Below are positions 35,546 to 48,810 of a stretch of 64,000 nt of DNA, in pieces. The stretch's first letter is position 1, and every line of letters begins with the position of its first letter. Position numbers and translations under genes: made by a program. Source of the stretch: Arcuatula senhousia (Eukaryota; Mollusca; Bivalvia; Mytilida; Mytilidae). The notes under the pieces were generated by a model. That model saw only the letters and a list, made by a program, of their open reading frames with translations. It was not told the DNA's origin and did not search any database. Where the stretch lies: contig OZ020303.1 of the NCBI GenBank assembly GCA_963971305.1, forward strand, positions 32,972,106-33,036,105. Direction: 5' to 3'.

Positions 35546-36119
35546 ATAAAATACCAAGAAATAGCGTTAAGTGTCTATATATATTTGATAAAGTTAAAGT
35601 TCACTGGAACAAGTGAAATTTATTCACGCAAAGCTGTGTTCGCCTGTATCAGTGATTATATTTCACTGGTCCAAGTGAAACAAATTCACTTGTATAAGAA
35701 TGATCCCTGACTGATATTTGAAAGTCCTCAATGATATCGGGAGTTTCTCGTTTATTTGTAATGAGAAGCAGACAGTATATATAGGACTGGATTACGGTTA
35801 ACTTTGATGCTTTATGATTATGAGTTAAAGTGACTCGGTTAATGGTGTCAATAAAACTCCAAGGCAGGTGGCATTACATAGATTGAAAATATAGTTCGTG
35901 ATCAGAAAATATACTAATTAATAAAACTACTACAAGATTCAGTTACAAGTTTTAAATTCAAAAGTATATACGATTACTTTTACATGCTAAGCTCCATCCT
36001 GTTCATTGTGCATGTTACTGTAAATCTTTATCTCCATCCGCTTATTCTTGTTGAATATATGATTCCCTTGACACAGTGTTTTGGCCCGTAGACAAAACGT
36101 ATTTTGATTCCTTAGTATA
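35546..36119. other. No gene seen; short palindromic direct repeats
   Basis: Two imperfect palindromes of the form TTCACTGGNNCAAGTGAA occur at about 35,602-35,619 and 35,653-35,670, each followed by an ATTCAC word. The remainder is unassigned. Confidence 0.4.
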
Positions 36120-36410
36120 TTGTCAAAAAGTTAGGGTTTTTTGTTATGTTGTTTAAGTTTCGCTCTCTGTATTGACCTCAACTTAACAAGTCGGGTGTCT
36201 TGCAACAAGCAAACACTGCTTATCCTTCCGGAACAACTGAGATTATTCGTTTCGGCATAAGCTCGTGTAGTTCGGTTGTTGTGTTTTGGTTTTTGATTCG
36301 TAAGGTTGATTGTTTTTGGCTTTGGTATCAATTAATGTTGTCTTTGTCTTTTTGGACTTCTGGTATCAAATTATCAAATACTTTTTTTACTGATCGAATA
36401 TAGAAGGTCT
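36120..36410 (+). pseudogene. Penelope-like 3' tail remnant
   Basis: TTGCAACAAGCAAACACTGC, TCCTTCCGGAACAACTGAG and TTTCGGCATAAGCTCGTG follow the same order as the tail at 34,170-34,260, but more diverged. No RT portion is left. Confidence 0.6.
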
Positions 36411-36784
36411 TATGCATGCATTAAAATTTGTCGGGTCATCAATACCATAACGGATCGGCAATAGAGCCATCTCGGGGGTTTAACGTAAATAAAGCGACAT
36501 CCATAGAGCCGTGGTATGGCAAAGAAAGTCGATATGATAGAAAAAGAGCGTTGTCAAAACCATCGAGTGCCGAACGCGTTTTTAAATTTAAGAGGGGTTT
36601 CACTTTTAAATCTCCCCCGGCCTTGATCAATCTTAAAATAAAACTTACAAAAACGCATATTTTTGGCATCGAATCAATCTAACATATTCAACGTAGGTGC
36701 TGCTGCGAACAAATCTTAGGTGATAATATAAATCTTTGTAAACAAAATTCAAACACAAATGCGGCTAAAGGTCTTGGGATTCTG
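36411..36784. other. Unassigned, somewhat GC-richer block
   Basis: Positions 36,428-36,630 have a higher GC content than their neighbours and open frames of 84 (plus) and 76 (minus) residues, neither with a recognisable domain. No matching copy was noticed in the window. Confidence 0.35.
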
Positions 36785-37204
36785 ACGTCGGGTCAGTGCT
36801 CAGCCCACAGAGCGACCAAGTGTGTACCCTAGGTGTCTGAATAGGGTAGTCCTCGTCCGCAGGGGTTGCCAGGTCTATATACGGAAGCATTGACCGCTGA
36901 CCATAATGGGCCAACGTGTGTGGAGATTGCCACGCTTCATGTACGTAAAAGACCCCTTTGTGAACCGCCAAGTAGTGCACCACATAGGCTAAATTTTCCG
37001 CCCCTACCCACCTCTCCCCTTTTTCTGTGGTTCTTCAAAATGTACTGTTCCTTTGTTTCCCATCCCACCCTAATATTATATTTATCATCATCATTTCATG
37101 TTCATTATATCATCCTTTTCATGTTCATAGTCTTTAAATAACCTATATAGTGTTGTAAGGGCGTTAAACACCAACTCACAGTGGCACTGACTCACTCACT
37201 CACT
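36785..37204 (+). mobile_element. SINE-like retroposon, copy A2
   Basis: Closely similar along its full length to 4,127-4,530: the head GTCGGGTCAGTGCTCAG, GCGACCAAGTGTGTACCCTA, CATCATCATTTCATGTTC, and a tail GTTAAACACCAACTCACA followed by ACTC repeats. ORFs in the two copies differ because of indels, which argues against coding function. Confidence 0.68.
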
Positions 37205-38474
37205 AAGACACTATTATGAAAGTCCATTATCGGTCCAGTGTGAGCTTTGATCCGCTAAAAGTAGTGGTTCTAAGTAGAATTACATTTGATCTTCGTTTTT
37301 CACATGGATTTCACATTCTCGTTTATTATGTACAGTTTTGCCTTTTTATGTACAATATTTTTTTCAGGCCAAGAACATGAAGAAGAGACAAATCAAGCTA
37401 TTATGACGTTGGAGGTGTTTAACTGTGTGTGCTATCTTAGGTGCTTCAAACATAAGGTATGGGGTTAAAAAGAAAACAAAAAAAGATTGCGTTTAAAAAA
37501 AAAACAATATATATATACTAATGGAAAAAAGAAACTGTGCATCGCTTTGAAAAATAACAAATTCAACATTTTATTAAGTATTTGATACATTTTGTCTCGA
37601 AAGTATTGCAAAATCATTTTTCCAAAGATCTGGAAAAAAAAATCAGTTTTAGACCCCTAAAAGATGTATTGTTTGCAGTATGAAATCAGGTAGTGTCAAT
37701 TCCAAATTCACAAAATCACACTTTGGAAACAATGCACATTGTTGAAATTAAGTTTTCTCAGCCGATTTTCGCCAAAAACGTTACTCCTTTTCACACTAGG
37801 TAAACGATGTCCGCGAGAGAAATGATATTTCGCGTTTTTTCTGTACTGATATTTCATGTTGTCTTGTCTGCTGGCACGGGTGGCTCATTAAACATGTTAT
37901 TTTCGTGAGTTTTAACCTTTTTAATACTGCTTGTTGTAAAAATTTAAACCATTGAATATTTGTCTAGGACATATTTGGTTAATCTTTAAAAATATTCGCA
38001 TAAAACAAAAGAAAAATAACCAATGATGCATAATTACTAGAAAAACAGTGGAAACACAGTTATATCATATGAAAAGTATACAGATTTGAAGTCAAAGCTA
38101 GTGTAAATGCTTTTTGATAAAACCTTTAGTCAGTATAATTCATAAAATTAGTAATTTTATAAATTATTTACTGAAATTCAGCCATCTTAAAAATATTGAC
38201 TGTACTGTTATTCTGTGTTTATGTAATCATTCTGTACTGTTATTTCATGTATTAATCTATCAACACTGTACTGTTATTTCGGGTATTAAAATGTATATTT
38301 TAAAAAGGAGAATACAGATCCCTCTTTGAAAATCAAGAGTTATGTTAAATCCAAACCCAAAGTAATAGGGTATCGAAAACCATTACGCTTGCACTGAAAA
38401 TGTTAGGAAGTCAGTCACAAATAAAGCCATAGTTATAGTTTAATCTATGTAATAAATAGTATAACAAGCTTAAA
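37205..38474. other. No gene seen
   Basis: About 1.3 kb of AT-rich DNA. Positions 38,200-38,285 carry three copies of TGTACTGTTATTTC-like words. No coding signal. Confidence 0.4.
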
Positions 38475-38599
38475 ATTCCGAATATGGGAAATATTCAACT
38501 TGTGACAGAACAACCTTTAAAATTCACTCATGCGCTAGGCCCACTCGTGAGTTATTGGATTGTTCGGTCACACGTTCATTATTTCCTCATATTCGGAAT
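38475..38599. mobile_element. 125-bp foldback element
   Basis: Arms of about 32 bp (38,475-38,506 and 38,567-38,599) start with ATTCCGAATATG and end CATATTCGGAAT; about 28 positions pair. The loop is about 60 bp. It is a non-coding, MITE-like element. Confidence 0.6.
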
Positions 38600-38934
38600 C
38601 ATTCGTTAGTTATATACAATAAAATTTTACGACGCGCAGCATGTTGAACCCTGTACGAAAACCAAATGTCTACAGACATAAACATCGCCATAACATTATA
38701 CGACCACGACTTTTACAGTCGTATAAAAAGTTTGGAAAAAGTTTTGATTAATCCCTGAAAAGTATACAATATGTCTAAAAATTGATAAATTGAAAGTTCA
38801 GATTAGTGAATGGTGAGCACAAAAAGTATCCTGTAAATATTCACTATGCCGGGTTAAGCTTAATAGTAATGTGTTTTGGAGACCAGACGGTATTATGCAT
38901 GATCTTTTAAATATGTATTTTCACTAGAAGCATA

Positions 38935-39265
38935 TGTGCTAGGGATCTTCCCGCTCTCTGGATCCTCGATTCCCTCACCTGGATCCCCGCTTCCCTCTCC
39001 GGACTATTCCGGAGTCGAGTTGGATCCCGCCTTCCCGCTCCGGACTATTCCGGAGTCGAGTTGGATCCCGCCTTCCCGCTCCGGACTATTCCGGAGCGCT
39101 AGCAGGATCCAGATTTTCGACTCCGGAATAGTCCGGAGTTACCATATAAGGACTCCGGAATAGTCCGGACTACCATATAAGGACTCCGGAATAGTCCGGA
39201 CTACCATATAAGGAGTCCGGACTATTCCGGAGTACCATATAAGGTAGTCCGGAATATTCCGGAGT
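38935..39265. repeat. Array of eight TCCGGA-stem hairpins
   Basis: Eight 16-bp hairpins TCCGGA-NNNN-TCCGGA lie at 38,998, 39,039, 39,080, 39,122, 39,154, 39,185, 39,216 and 39,248. The first three read TCCGGACTATTCCGGA and are spaced 41 bp apart with a GAGTTGGATCCCGCCTTCCC spacer. Numbers 4-6 are the reverse complement and number 7 is forward, spaced 31-32 bp with an ACCATATAAGG spacer. Number 8 is a variant. The block is strikingly GC-rich for this window. The 75-residue ORF over it is low-complexity repeat translation. Confidence 0.8.
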
Positions 39266-39414
39266 AAAGTCACTAAGTGATTTTTAAATGGCTTTAGGTT
39301 AAATAAAACATTGAATTATTTTTTCAAACTTTTAATCTTGTCCTATTTTTAAATGTATTATATATAAGTTGTTTAATAAGTCTTTTTTTCTGTTTAGTTC
39401 TTTTATAAAGAGCT

Positions 39415-40276
39415 TCAGACATGTTAACTTTTCAGAGGGCCTCTCAGGGAGATTTTTAACTTTTCAGACAACCTCTCAGGGAGATTTTTATCGACATACC
39501 GGAGTGTCATTTAAAACCGCAAAATGATTGCAAATTTTAATTAATACCAGGATTTTTTAAGCATTTTTGCTGTTATGCATGTCTTTTATTTAGACTGACA
39601 TTGTCAGCAGATCATAAATTTCTTAATTTTAGTAAAAAGTCCACCATATTTTTCAGCAGAATTATTCATCTTTGGTTTTTTCGATGTCACATTTTTGTAT
39701 ATAAAAGTGCTTGTGAAATTGTATTTGATAACTAAGGTGAATATAATAAAATAAAAGTACAAAAATAATATTTTTACTGGTAAAATGTTTCAAAATTGTT
39801 CCATTAATCCAAATTTTATCTATTTCTTTCCATAATTTAAAGTAAAAAACTAAAATATATTGGAAATATATCCAATAATCAAATTTACCTTTTTTTAAAG
39901 GGACATAACTCAACTTCATATAATTACCTGTCATGTCGGCAATGCTCCGGAGATCGATGTGTAAGGTGTCTAATTAGGGGTTATACCTTGTCAATTTGAC
40001 AATTAACACTGAAAGCTTGATATGGCTTCGTAAATTAGCTTGGGGTGACAGATGGAATCACTTATTAATAAATCAACAAGTAATTAATTGCATATGATCT
40101 TTCTAACACTGCCCAAGGAAAATCAAAATGACGATTTTCGTGACTTTTCTATAGACAATTTATTTTTTTAATAGAAAATCGGTAACCGGGAGATTTTAGG
40201 CATAAATCGGGAGGCGGGAGATATAGTCTAGAAATCGGGAGTCTCCCGGTGAAAACGGGAGAGTTAAAATGTCTGA
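39415..40276. mobile_element. Inverted-repeat element, about 860 bp, tentative
   Basis: The ends TCAGACATGTTAACT (39,415) and AGTTAAAATGTCTGA (40,262-40,276) are inverted with 14 of 15 matches. The left end is followed by two direct copies of CCTCTCAGGGAGATTTTTA. The right end is preceded by a cluster of GGGAG/CTCCCG words (40,185-40,260). No transposase was seen, and the 90-residue ORF inside is unrecognised. Confidence 0.45.
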
Positions 40277-43200
40277 GAGATTTAAAGCTCTATCGACTGT
40301 TCATCACAAAGTGTCATGTTTCAATTATGAAAAGAAGTTATTAAATATGTTTAAACTAAGTCATGTAAGTAGACAAAAATTGTGAGTGGTTCATAAATTG
40401 TTCGCAATTCACTTTTTATAGGTTGATACGAAATGTCTCCAATAGCACAAGAGGTTAGAGTTAGGGTGATGTGGAATTTTTATATTTACATAATTTAATT
40501 TGTTAAATTACAACACTATTCGGATAAAAGTTATCACAACTTACATTTTCCTTTCCACATATTACAGTATACATATTTTTAGTATTTACATACGTCTGCT
40601 ATTTTATGAATACATTAAGAAAGAGAGGAGACAGTCGAATCTTTATTGATGAAATTACACCCGTAAGGGTCAAATCAACATACATTGACGTTACGCACAA
40701 TACTGGTGTCACTTTGTAAAAAAAGTAAGCTAACCGCGTATTGACTAATTTTTCCGGACCGATTTTAGAAGACTAGGTACGTGTTATATATCATTTAAAG
40801 GGGATTTTTCACCCGAATAGAATTATCAAAAAATTAATGCTTAAAACTTGCTCGTTTAAATAAAATGAACATTTTATATAGAGAGTAACGTCATATTTTT
40901 CCATGTCCCGCGTTACAATAGATGTGGGCATCAGTTGTTGTTACTTGGGTCATGGATTTATTTTTGCCCCAATGCATAAAAAAAAATTACATTTGGATCC
41001 GGGCATTATAGCCTAAACATTTGATATAAATAATTTTTACGTTTTTCTTTGGCGCATGAAAACAATTTCAAAATACAAAATCAAACAAAATGTCCCAGTA
41101 TGGATAAAATATTCGAACATCATATATCCTGCGAAATTCAAATAATTAGAAAAAAGAATGATTAAATTTTAGCCATTAGACATAAGTTACATATACACAA
41201 GTAAAAAGTGTTCGACTTAGTTTTTTGTTTGTGGCTAAATTGACAGAGAAACGTCAATTTTCTGATGTCTAGTAAAATGTCACACGTATGAAAAATCAAT
41301 CTTTTCACAAACCCGTGCAACTTTGATGCGTATTTGCAATTTTAGATGAAACATATGCAAAACATTTTATAAATAAACAAAAAATAAATGTCTTTCTCTT
41401 TTTAATAATAGTCTGGATAATTAAATTCGACATATAAACCCTAATAAAAAAGGCGTATTTCTTTGTCTAGTCAAATGTCCCACACCCGTATTTTTGACGT
41501 TAACACTTTGACGGGACTCTGAGAGGCACTGTGAAAGTCACCAAAAGTACAACTTGTACACAACACGTATTTAATTCTTAAAAACTAAATACATATACAA
41601 TATTTTATTTAAAAAGGTATATTTTCTTCGAAGTTTAGGACCGGGTTAGTGTATTTCACTGGTGCAAATTAATGTTGTATAGCTGGGCTATTTTTTTTTC
41701 TTTTCTCATTTTATAAACGAAAATATGCAATGCGTTTTTATAAAAAAGGAAAACGTTTTTTTTTTATTCCAACAGATCAAAAATAACAACTGTGCAACGC
41801 ATGCATACTTAATCGATTGTTTATAATCTTTCACAAGAAGGACTATTTAAAATTTGAGGATGCAACAGATTTAAAGTACTCAGACAATGATTACAGAACT
41901 TTTTACAACAACTCATTTTTTTCGTCAATAAAAATTGCTTCTACATGTATAATCAAAAAGAATTTGGTTGCCCTTGTTTCGAATAAACTGTTACGAGCTG
42001 TCGCTGTGGAAACATCTTAGATTAGAAGATGCCATGCATTTCTTTGTGTACTGCCCTTCCTGTAGAGTAAATAGGAATGGGGAAATGTTTAAGTTCCATG
42101 AGTTCGACAATTCAATAATTTGACGAACGTACAATTTATATTTTGAACAAGCACAGCTTTGATGTTTTCTAAGAAAAGTTTCTTCATTCGATTTGCTTTG
42201 ATAAGTATAAAGTTAATGCAGTTGATTATAAGAGAAATCTTTTGCGGAGTTTTGAAAAAATTACCTGGATCGATTCGCGTGTTCCTAGGAGTGAATATTA
42301 TTACATGTATTGCATATTCTCTAATTGTTCTATGTAAAAGCTAGATCACCTTTTTTTGAAAATTGATCTCTTTCATGTTAAAAGAGCGGGTCCCCCGAGG
42401 TTTTTATTTGTGAGCCGTAGCTCTCATTTTTCTGTTTTTATTTTTTATTTTTAAGCACCAATTGTGCTGTCAAAATTTTAACGCTTTAGACAGAAATAAG
42501 TATGAACTTAATTTTTCAAATCTTCTTTCATCACCACCACACTAAAATCAAAACCAACCGTCACTTATTTAAACTACATGCAGTTTTTTCCAGAGCTGTC
42601 GTTTCCTGCATTATCTGCAGTGTGCCGTAGATAAAAATGGAAATGGATCTTCATGATTTCCCACTCTTTCTTGATCCTTTTAATTGAATAAAGGGACCTA
42701 TCATTTATAAAACTTAATTGAAAGGGGGGCTTTGTGTTTTTTTTTTCTGTATGGTCAGAAATTTTATTTTTTAAATATTCAATTTGTGAAAGATAAATTC
42801 TTTTCCGATTTGCAACCAAGTTAGGTGCGAATCGGAGAATTAACAGCAAATGTGTAGAAATCGATCGATGCAAATCGGCTGTATGCCTAATTGTGATCAC
42901 AGAATGCCTGGTTGCCAACTGTAGCATTTATATTTGGGAACCACAAGCGATACGCGCAAATGTTGTTCAGTTTGTAAATATCTATATGCGAATCAGATAT
43001 ATGTTTGGTTGCTATCAATGCACAAAACAGTAACCGGGAGAAAATCAAAGAAATGCCAATTATATATAATTTATTGTGCGAAAGCCCTACTCGAAATCGA
43101 AATGACTTTTGTAAAATTAAAATAGAGTAATTTCTTCACATTTCTTAACGCCCCGTGTTTACGCGTTTTCGTCAAAATGGTTTGGGTTACAGACTTTTAT

Positions 43201-43579
43201 GGAGTTATATGATCGGGAAAAATCGCCAATTACAAAACCGGAAAATATCACACCAAACTTGAGTTTTCCACTACCGTTCGTTTGTTTTTGTTGTCTTTTA
43301 TCTAAGGATCGATTTGATTTTTATTGCCTGTTATTTATTGTCTTTTGGCTGGGAATATTGATAAGGAGAAGGTTGGCCCCCCCAAAAAAATTAATCCCGC
43401 CACATTTATGTGTCTGTCCTGACAAAGCTCTTGTTTGTACTTGTCTTTTTGATGTTTTCTGTTCCTTGTTTAAGAAAGGGTGTCTATCTGTGACTATTCC
43501 AGGACTACTTTAAGGTTACTTTTTCTTTGCCGGGCTTGACGATATTCATTTGATTGGGGTATAAAACTAGTAATAACAA
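40277..43579. other. No gene seen
   Basis: About 3.3 kb of AT-rich DNA. Open frames of up to 117 residues (for example minus 42,574-42,927 and plus 43,199-43,513) show no recognisable domain and are compatible with chance. Positions 42,375-42,435 (AGAGCGGGTCCCCCGAGG) may be the edge of a dispersed repeat. Confidence 0.4.
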
Positions 43580-44285
43580 GAATGCTGATTGTCGAACTTG
43601 ACCAAGGTATTAGTGATATTAACATTTGGTATAAATTTCATGAAAATTCGTCAACATCTGTAGGGATGAGAGCGCTTACAAGGTCTGTTTTGCAAAAAAA
43701 AAGAGAATCTTTTTATGGTAAAAGTCCCCCAACTCCTACAAAAATTTATTGAAAAATGCTGATTGTCGAATTTGACCAAGGTATTAGTAGTATAAACATT
43801 TGGTATAGATTTCATGAAAATCCGTTAACATCTGTAGGGATGAGTGCGCTTACAAGGTCTGTTTTGAAAAAAAAATAGTCGTTTTTATGGTCAAAGTCCC
43901 CCAACTCCTACAAAAATTATCAAAAAATGCTGAATGTCGAACTTGTCCAAGGAATTAGTGATATAAACATTTGGTATAAATTTCATGAAAATCCGTCAAC
44001 ATCTGTAGGGATGAGAGCGCTTACAAGGTCTGTTTTGCAAAAAAAAAAACCAGATTCGTTTTTATGGTCAAAGTCCCACACTAAGTTACTCCTACAAAAA
44101 TTATCGAAAAAGGCTGATTTTTAACTTGACCAAATTATTAGTGATATAAACATTTGGTATAAATTTCATGAAAATCCGACAAAATTTGTAGCCTTGAGAG
44201 CGCTTACAAAAAGTGTGACGGACGGACGGACGCCCGGCTTTTTTATGTCCCCGCTCCGCGTTGCGGCGGTGGACAAAAAAAAAGT
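43580..44285 (+). repeat. Four-unit tandem repeat with GACGGACGG terminus
   Basis: Four units of about 165-180 bp (near 43,580, 43,755, 43,928 and 44,108) share AATGCTGATTGTCGAACTTG, TTTCATGAAAATCCGTCAAC and GAGAGCGCTTACAAGGTCTG. The array ends with GTGTGACGGACGGACGGACG and TATGTCCCCGCTCCGCGTTG. The same ending recurs alone at 50,043-50,107. Confidence 0.75.
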
Positions 44286-44725
44286 TCTTGTCGCGATGCC
44301 TTAATTTTTTTTTTTAATTCTGACCACAAAAAAAAACCTTTAAGTTAAATGGTTAAAATAATAAGGTGGAGCGCCTAGTCTGGCGATTTTTTAAAGTTAA
44401 TTGGTTGTTGCTTTTAAGGAACATGAAGGTGGTGATAAAATAAACATGAATTAATGATGAAGCGACCTTAGAAGTGGGATGGGGACATAAGGCCTCTCTC
44501 GGTAACGAATGCTAACTGCCACAAAAAATTGAATGAGGAGTATTGTCGGGCATTTAACCTACTACATGGGAACCTACGGACCTATTCTTGCCAAGACCTA
44601 CAGTAGTGTTCTTTAATATACATGGGGAACGTGGCTAATAATTTTATCTTTTACCGAGAAGGTTAGTGCTGCTAGGGTCTATTCTCGACCTGGGACCCAT
44701 TTTTAAGTTTTTAACATTGTGTATA
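44286..44725. other. No gene seen
   Basis: Unassigned sequence. Positions 44,460-44,690 are mildly GC-richer and may be a dispersed repeat, but no second copy was noticed here. Confidence 0.35.
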
Positions 44726-44870
44726 TTACAACCCGTCCGATTTAACTATGGACTTGTGTTTTTTGTTAACGTTTGGCTTTGTTCATGACTTTCAAGTTTT
44801 CATTGTTGTGTTTGCACACTTCACTTTACGCTACAATCGAAAGTCCATAGTTAAATCGGACGGGTTGTAA
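44726..44870. mobile_element. 145-bp MITE with about 30-bp inverted repeats
   Basis: The end sequence TTACAACCCGTCCGATTTAA (continuing CTATGGACTT) is mirrored perfectly at 44,841-44,870. The internal loop is about 85 bp and non-coding. No clear target duplication was found. Confidence 0.75.
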
Positions 44871-45379
44871 AAACAATAAAATCTTCAGCTAACAATGGCA
44901 AGAAAAAAATACATGATAGCAGTCGAACAAACTCTAAAGAACTCTAATTGTGTGTGTTGCGGCAAGGTGATTGCCTGCCCTCAAACATTCATTACATGAA
45001 AACACGGTCGAAATTAACAGAAACTTCTAGTACTTTACGAAAAAGATTTCGAAGAAACTGAAAAACACATATTGTTCGTAAATAAGATTTAGCTAAGAAA
45101 AGCAATTCAGCTTTAATTATTTCTTGTTAATACATTTGTATATGTTAAATTAAACATAAAAAAACTTTGCATATAGTTGAATACGTTGAAACATTGAACA
45201 CGACGTCATTTTTTCTACCTAACGTGTAACGTTAGGTAACACCAATATTGTGCGTAACGTCATTGCAGATATTGAATACAAAACAATACAACATATCATA
45301 CAATAGCGTCACAGAAAACATAATTAGACAGCAAATTAAAAAAAACACAAACAAACAAACAAACACACACACATGTTAT
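44871..45379. other. No gene seen
   Basis: AT-rich sequence. A small perfect hairpin (TACCTAACGT-GTA-ACGTTAGGTA) lies at 45,216-45,238. Confidence 0.4.
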
Positions 45380-45940
45380 GAACCTGCCTGACAAGGATCT
45401 GAAGCCCTGAGTTGTATAGACTGTTTAATAAAGCCTCCAATATGACAAACAAGTTCGGGGTTGGGGTTTAAAATGATCAGCAGTTTATTTAATGTATCGA
45501 GACATTCAAATGTAGACAGTTTATCATTTAGAACTTTTTAAAAATCTGAGCGAATGGCTGAATTTATTTCACATTCAAAAAAGAAATGTTGCTCATCATC
45601 CAAACTTTTACACTTTTTGCAGAGTCTTTGCTCTCATTATAAAACTTTGAAATAAATGGAGAAAAGGAAAACGGAAAAGAAAAGAGGGAAAAGGGGGGAG
45701 TATGTGATCAAATTAAGTAAATCTCTTCGTCTGTTTAATATACTGCTGCACTGCTAAACAAAATTAAGTTGCTTTCTTCGTTAAATATTTCGCTACCAAA
45801 AAGCAAAATTTCAATATCGATAGTATCTATAAAATTTAATTTTCTTATCAATTCTGCACGATGGGACATTCTAGAAAGAAATGAATAGAATCTTCTAAGA
45901 TGTGTCCACATCGACAACTCGAATCATTAGTCAAATTAAC
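45380..45940 (-). pseudogene. Decayed LINE ORF2 C-terminal fragments
   Basis: On the minus strand, 45,935-45,850 encodes SCRCGHILEDSIHFFLECP, the cysteine/histidine knuckle found at the C-terminus of many LINE ORF2 proteins. After a frameshift it continues as ELIRKLNFIDTIDIEILLFG. Positions 45,640-45,400 encode a second, similar fragment with CKKCKSLDDEQHFFFECE, also broken by a stop. They are either two tandem remnants or one rearranged copy. The RT core is absent. Confidence 0.65.
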
Positions 45941-48429
45941 TCTAAACATATATTTACATGTGGATAAAACTGATAAAATAGTAATAATCTCTGTATTGAT
46001 TCATTTTTACACCACCTATATTTATATAATATTATATTTACACAATTTATAAAGCGCTTTTACACTGCTGAGCGCTTAACGGAACATGCAACATTAAAAC
46101 TAAAATAAAGATTCAATAATGACAATTTAAGGAAAACACCCATTTAAATAGTGAATAATTAAATAAACATCCTTTGTTATCGCTGAAACAGTGCCCGTCT
46201 CGCACCACTGGGGTGTACCGGTCGGAATTTTCGAGACTAAGTTCATTTTGTTTACTTGATGGGACTATAGGCTATATAGCCTCTGTAGCGACTATTAGAA
46301 AGATTCGCTGTATGCCATGGGTCGTCCAGCCCATGACACACCACCGCTAGTGTTGACTGCCCTAAAGTTTCCTTTGTTATCGCCGGGGCAGTGCTCGTCT
46401 TCCACCAATAGGAGGTTTTTTTTTCTCTTTTTTGAGCACTTAGATTTTTTGAAGTTTTATGAAGCATTAAACAACAAAAACATAACATTAGGGTGTAGTT
46501 AACAAAATGCAAATTAATTATATTCATTGCAAGAATTATTAAAAAGTTACAATCATATGTTAACATAAACATAATACAAAATTTCTTTACACTTACTTAT
46601 TTTATGATTTAAATTACTATTTTACTTTAATTTACTTTTCTTCTCTCGTTTACATTCAAATAACAAACTTTTTAGCTCGCGTGGCTAATCAGTTAACTCC
46701 TGTCGAGTTACATACAGGTACATGTATATTGGATAATATACATGAGACACAATTGACATCCTGTCTCGAGCTCGCGCGCTGTGGTCACTCTCTGTGGGAC
46801 ACCTTCCATGGTCCATTGATAGATTTAGTTCCACAGGACTTGGCAAAGAAGATTTCCATAAACTATTTATTTTTCAAATGATATTGATATTTATGATATG
46901 ATTAAAAAATATATATATTGTTAATAATTATATCATGTTTATTAGAAATGATTAAAAAATCTTTGTTTATAAATTCTATTTATTTCATAAAACTTAATCA
47001 GATAAAATTTACTATATTAAGAAATTTTATTCTGCAAAGCTCCGATACAGACTCTGGCACTTGGTAATGATTAATTTGAAAAAAATGAAAAAAAATATTT
47101 TAATATATTATTTAATTAAAAAAAATATATTTCTTTAAAACCAGCTGAGAAAATTAAAACCAGTTTTATTATCTCAAGTAGAATATATAATTTTACGGAT
47201 TTTTATGAATTATAATATCAGAATTATTATACATTTCAAGTAATGAGCAATTTAAACACTTCATTATCTAATTTTATTCTTTTATAATCTCAAATTTGGG
47301 AAAAGGCGGATAAATATTTCATATTCGCAAGTGTAGAATTTGCAAATTATGCATGTCTGCTCTGAGGAAGATTCTGTTTACAGATATGACAACCATTTCA
47401 TCTCGGAATTAATAAGAATTATTCCCTGATTTTATTGAATTATGTTCAATCGATCTACTCTTACTAGTGAACTGCTTTTCAAGGACTGAACGGAGAAAGC
47501 ACGAAATTATATTGCAAACAAGAAAGTTTATACGAAATAATTTGCAATAAATATATTAAGCATAGACCATTAAAATCCGTACAAGACCAGGGACGGATCC
47601 AGAAAGTTTCAAACGGGGGTTCCACATGCATACAGTTCTTTGTGGACAAAAGGGGAGTGGAGGTCCCAGAAAACTTATCCAAAAATCTACATGAAAATTC
47701 TTTTAGAGGAAAAGGTGACACTTGACAACTTATAAGAGAATTACAAAGCAAAAAAAATATGATAGGATAGTATTAAGGATGGTCTTAAGCAAATTTAATT
47801 GTATCTCATCTTTTGGTTGCGTTTTAATACTGCCAAGTCCACGGTCTAGGTATTTATTACAAATTAGAAGAATTAAAAAAACGTGGTTAGAGACAGGCGG
47901 ACGAACGAAAAATCTGAACTATATATAACTATATATCCCTTTCGTCGATAGTACACAAAAGTTGCGGATTCAGACAAAAAATTGCATATAATAAAAACTT
48001 GTCTTCTTATGATGTTTCTTTTTTATTTGCATCTAGAATTTTTTCATATTGAAACATTGTGTGTGGGAGGAGGACTTGTCTTCCTGTGTACTTGAATACT
48101 TACATGTACAAAGCCAGAAGGGGTCGCGTCGGCTAAAATTTCTTTTTTTTTTCAATAAATTGTTTACATATACTAAATTTCATATATTTGATATACATGT
48201 ATGCAATTCTACATATATAATTGTGCTAAAATTATTGACTGTTCAAACCTTTGCACTTGCACTATGAAAAGTTTTGAGCTCCAAATATATCTCACTGAGT
48301 TCTATTAAATATTTATAAGCCCTTCTTAATCTACAAATTTTCAAACCGTGTGCGCTTTCAATAGACGTATGAACGAACGTTTAAAAATTTTAAAAATTGT
48401 TAAACGTCCGCATCTTCTCTGCGGAGTTT
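45941..48429. other. No gene seen
   Basis: About 2.5 kb of AT-rich DNA. A short internal duplication occurs at about 46,170-46,230 and 46,370-46,425 (CCTTTGTTATCGC, CAGTGCYCGTCT). No recognised gene. Confidence 0.4.
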
Positions 48430-48592
48430 ACAAATTAATAAGTTTTATTATTCATTCATAACTTTATTTCCTCTTATAGAGATTATATGTTAACATGATA
48501 AAGAGCTACAGTGCAACAACAAAATCAATAATTACAGTGCAAGGATCAAGAATACAACATCACACATACAGACAGCATGATACAACATTTGT

Positions 48593-48596
48593 CAAA

Positions 48597-48659
<63 letters not shown>

Positions 48660-48662
48660 ATA

Positions 48663-48717
<55 letters not shown>

Positions 48718-48742
48718 ATGAATGAATGAATGAATGAATGAA

Positions 48743-48797
<55 letters not shown>

Positions 48798-48800
48798 ATA
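48593..48800. repeat. (AAAT)n microsatellite with an (AATG)n patch
   Basis: Nearly pure AAAT repeat for about 200 bp, with one TATAAATA interruption at about 48,661 and about six AATG units at 48,717-48,741. The Leu/Phe/Ile/Tyr-rich 114-residue ORF over it is an artefact. Confidence 0.95.
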
Positions 48801-48810
48801 CATATAGTTA

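Noticed and set aside
38936..39163. Pro/Ser-rich 75-residue ORF
   Set aside because: Low-complexity translation of the TCCGGA hairpin array.
42574..43513. Open frames of 117 and 104 residues as possible exons
   Set aside because: No domain, no convincing splice context and AT-rich composition. I cannot support a gene from sequence alone.
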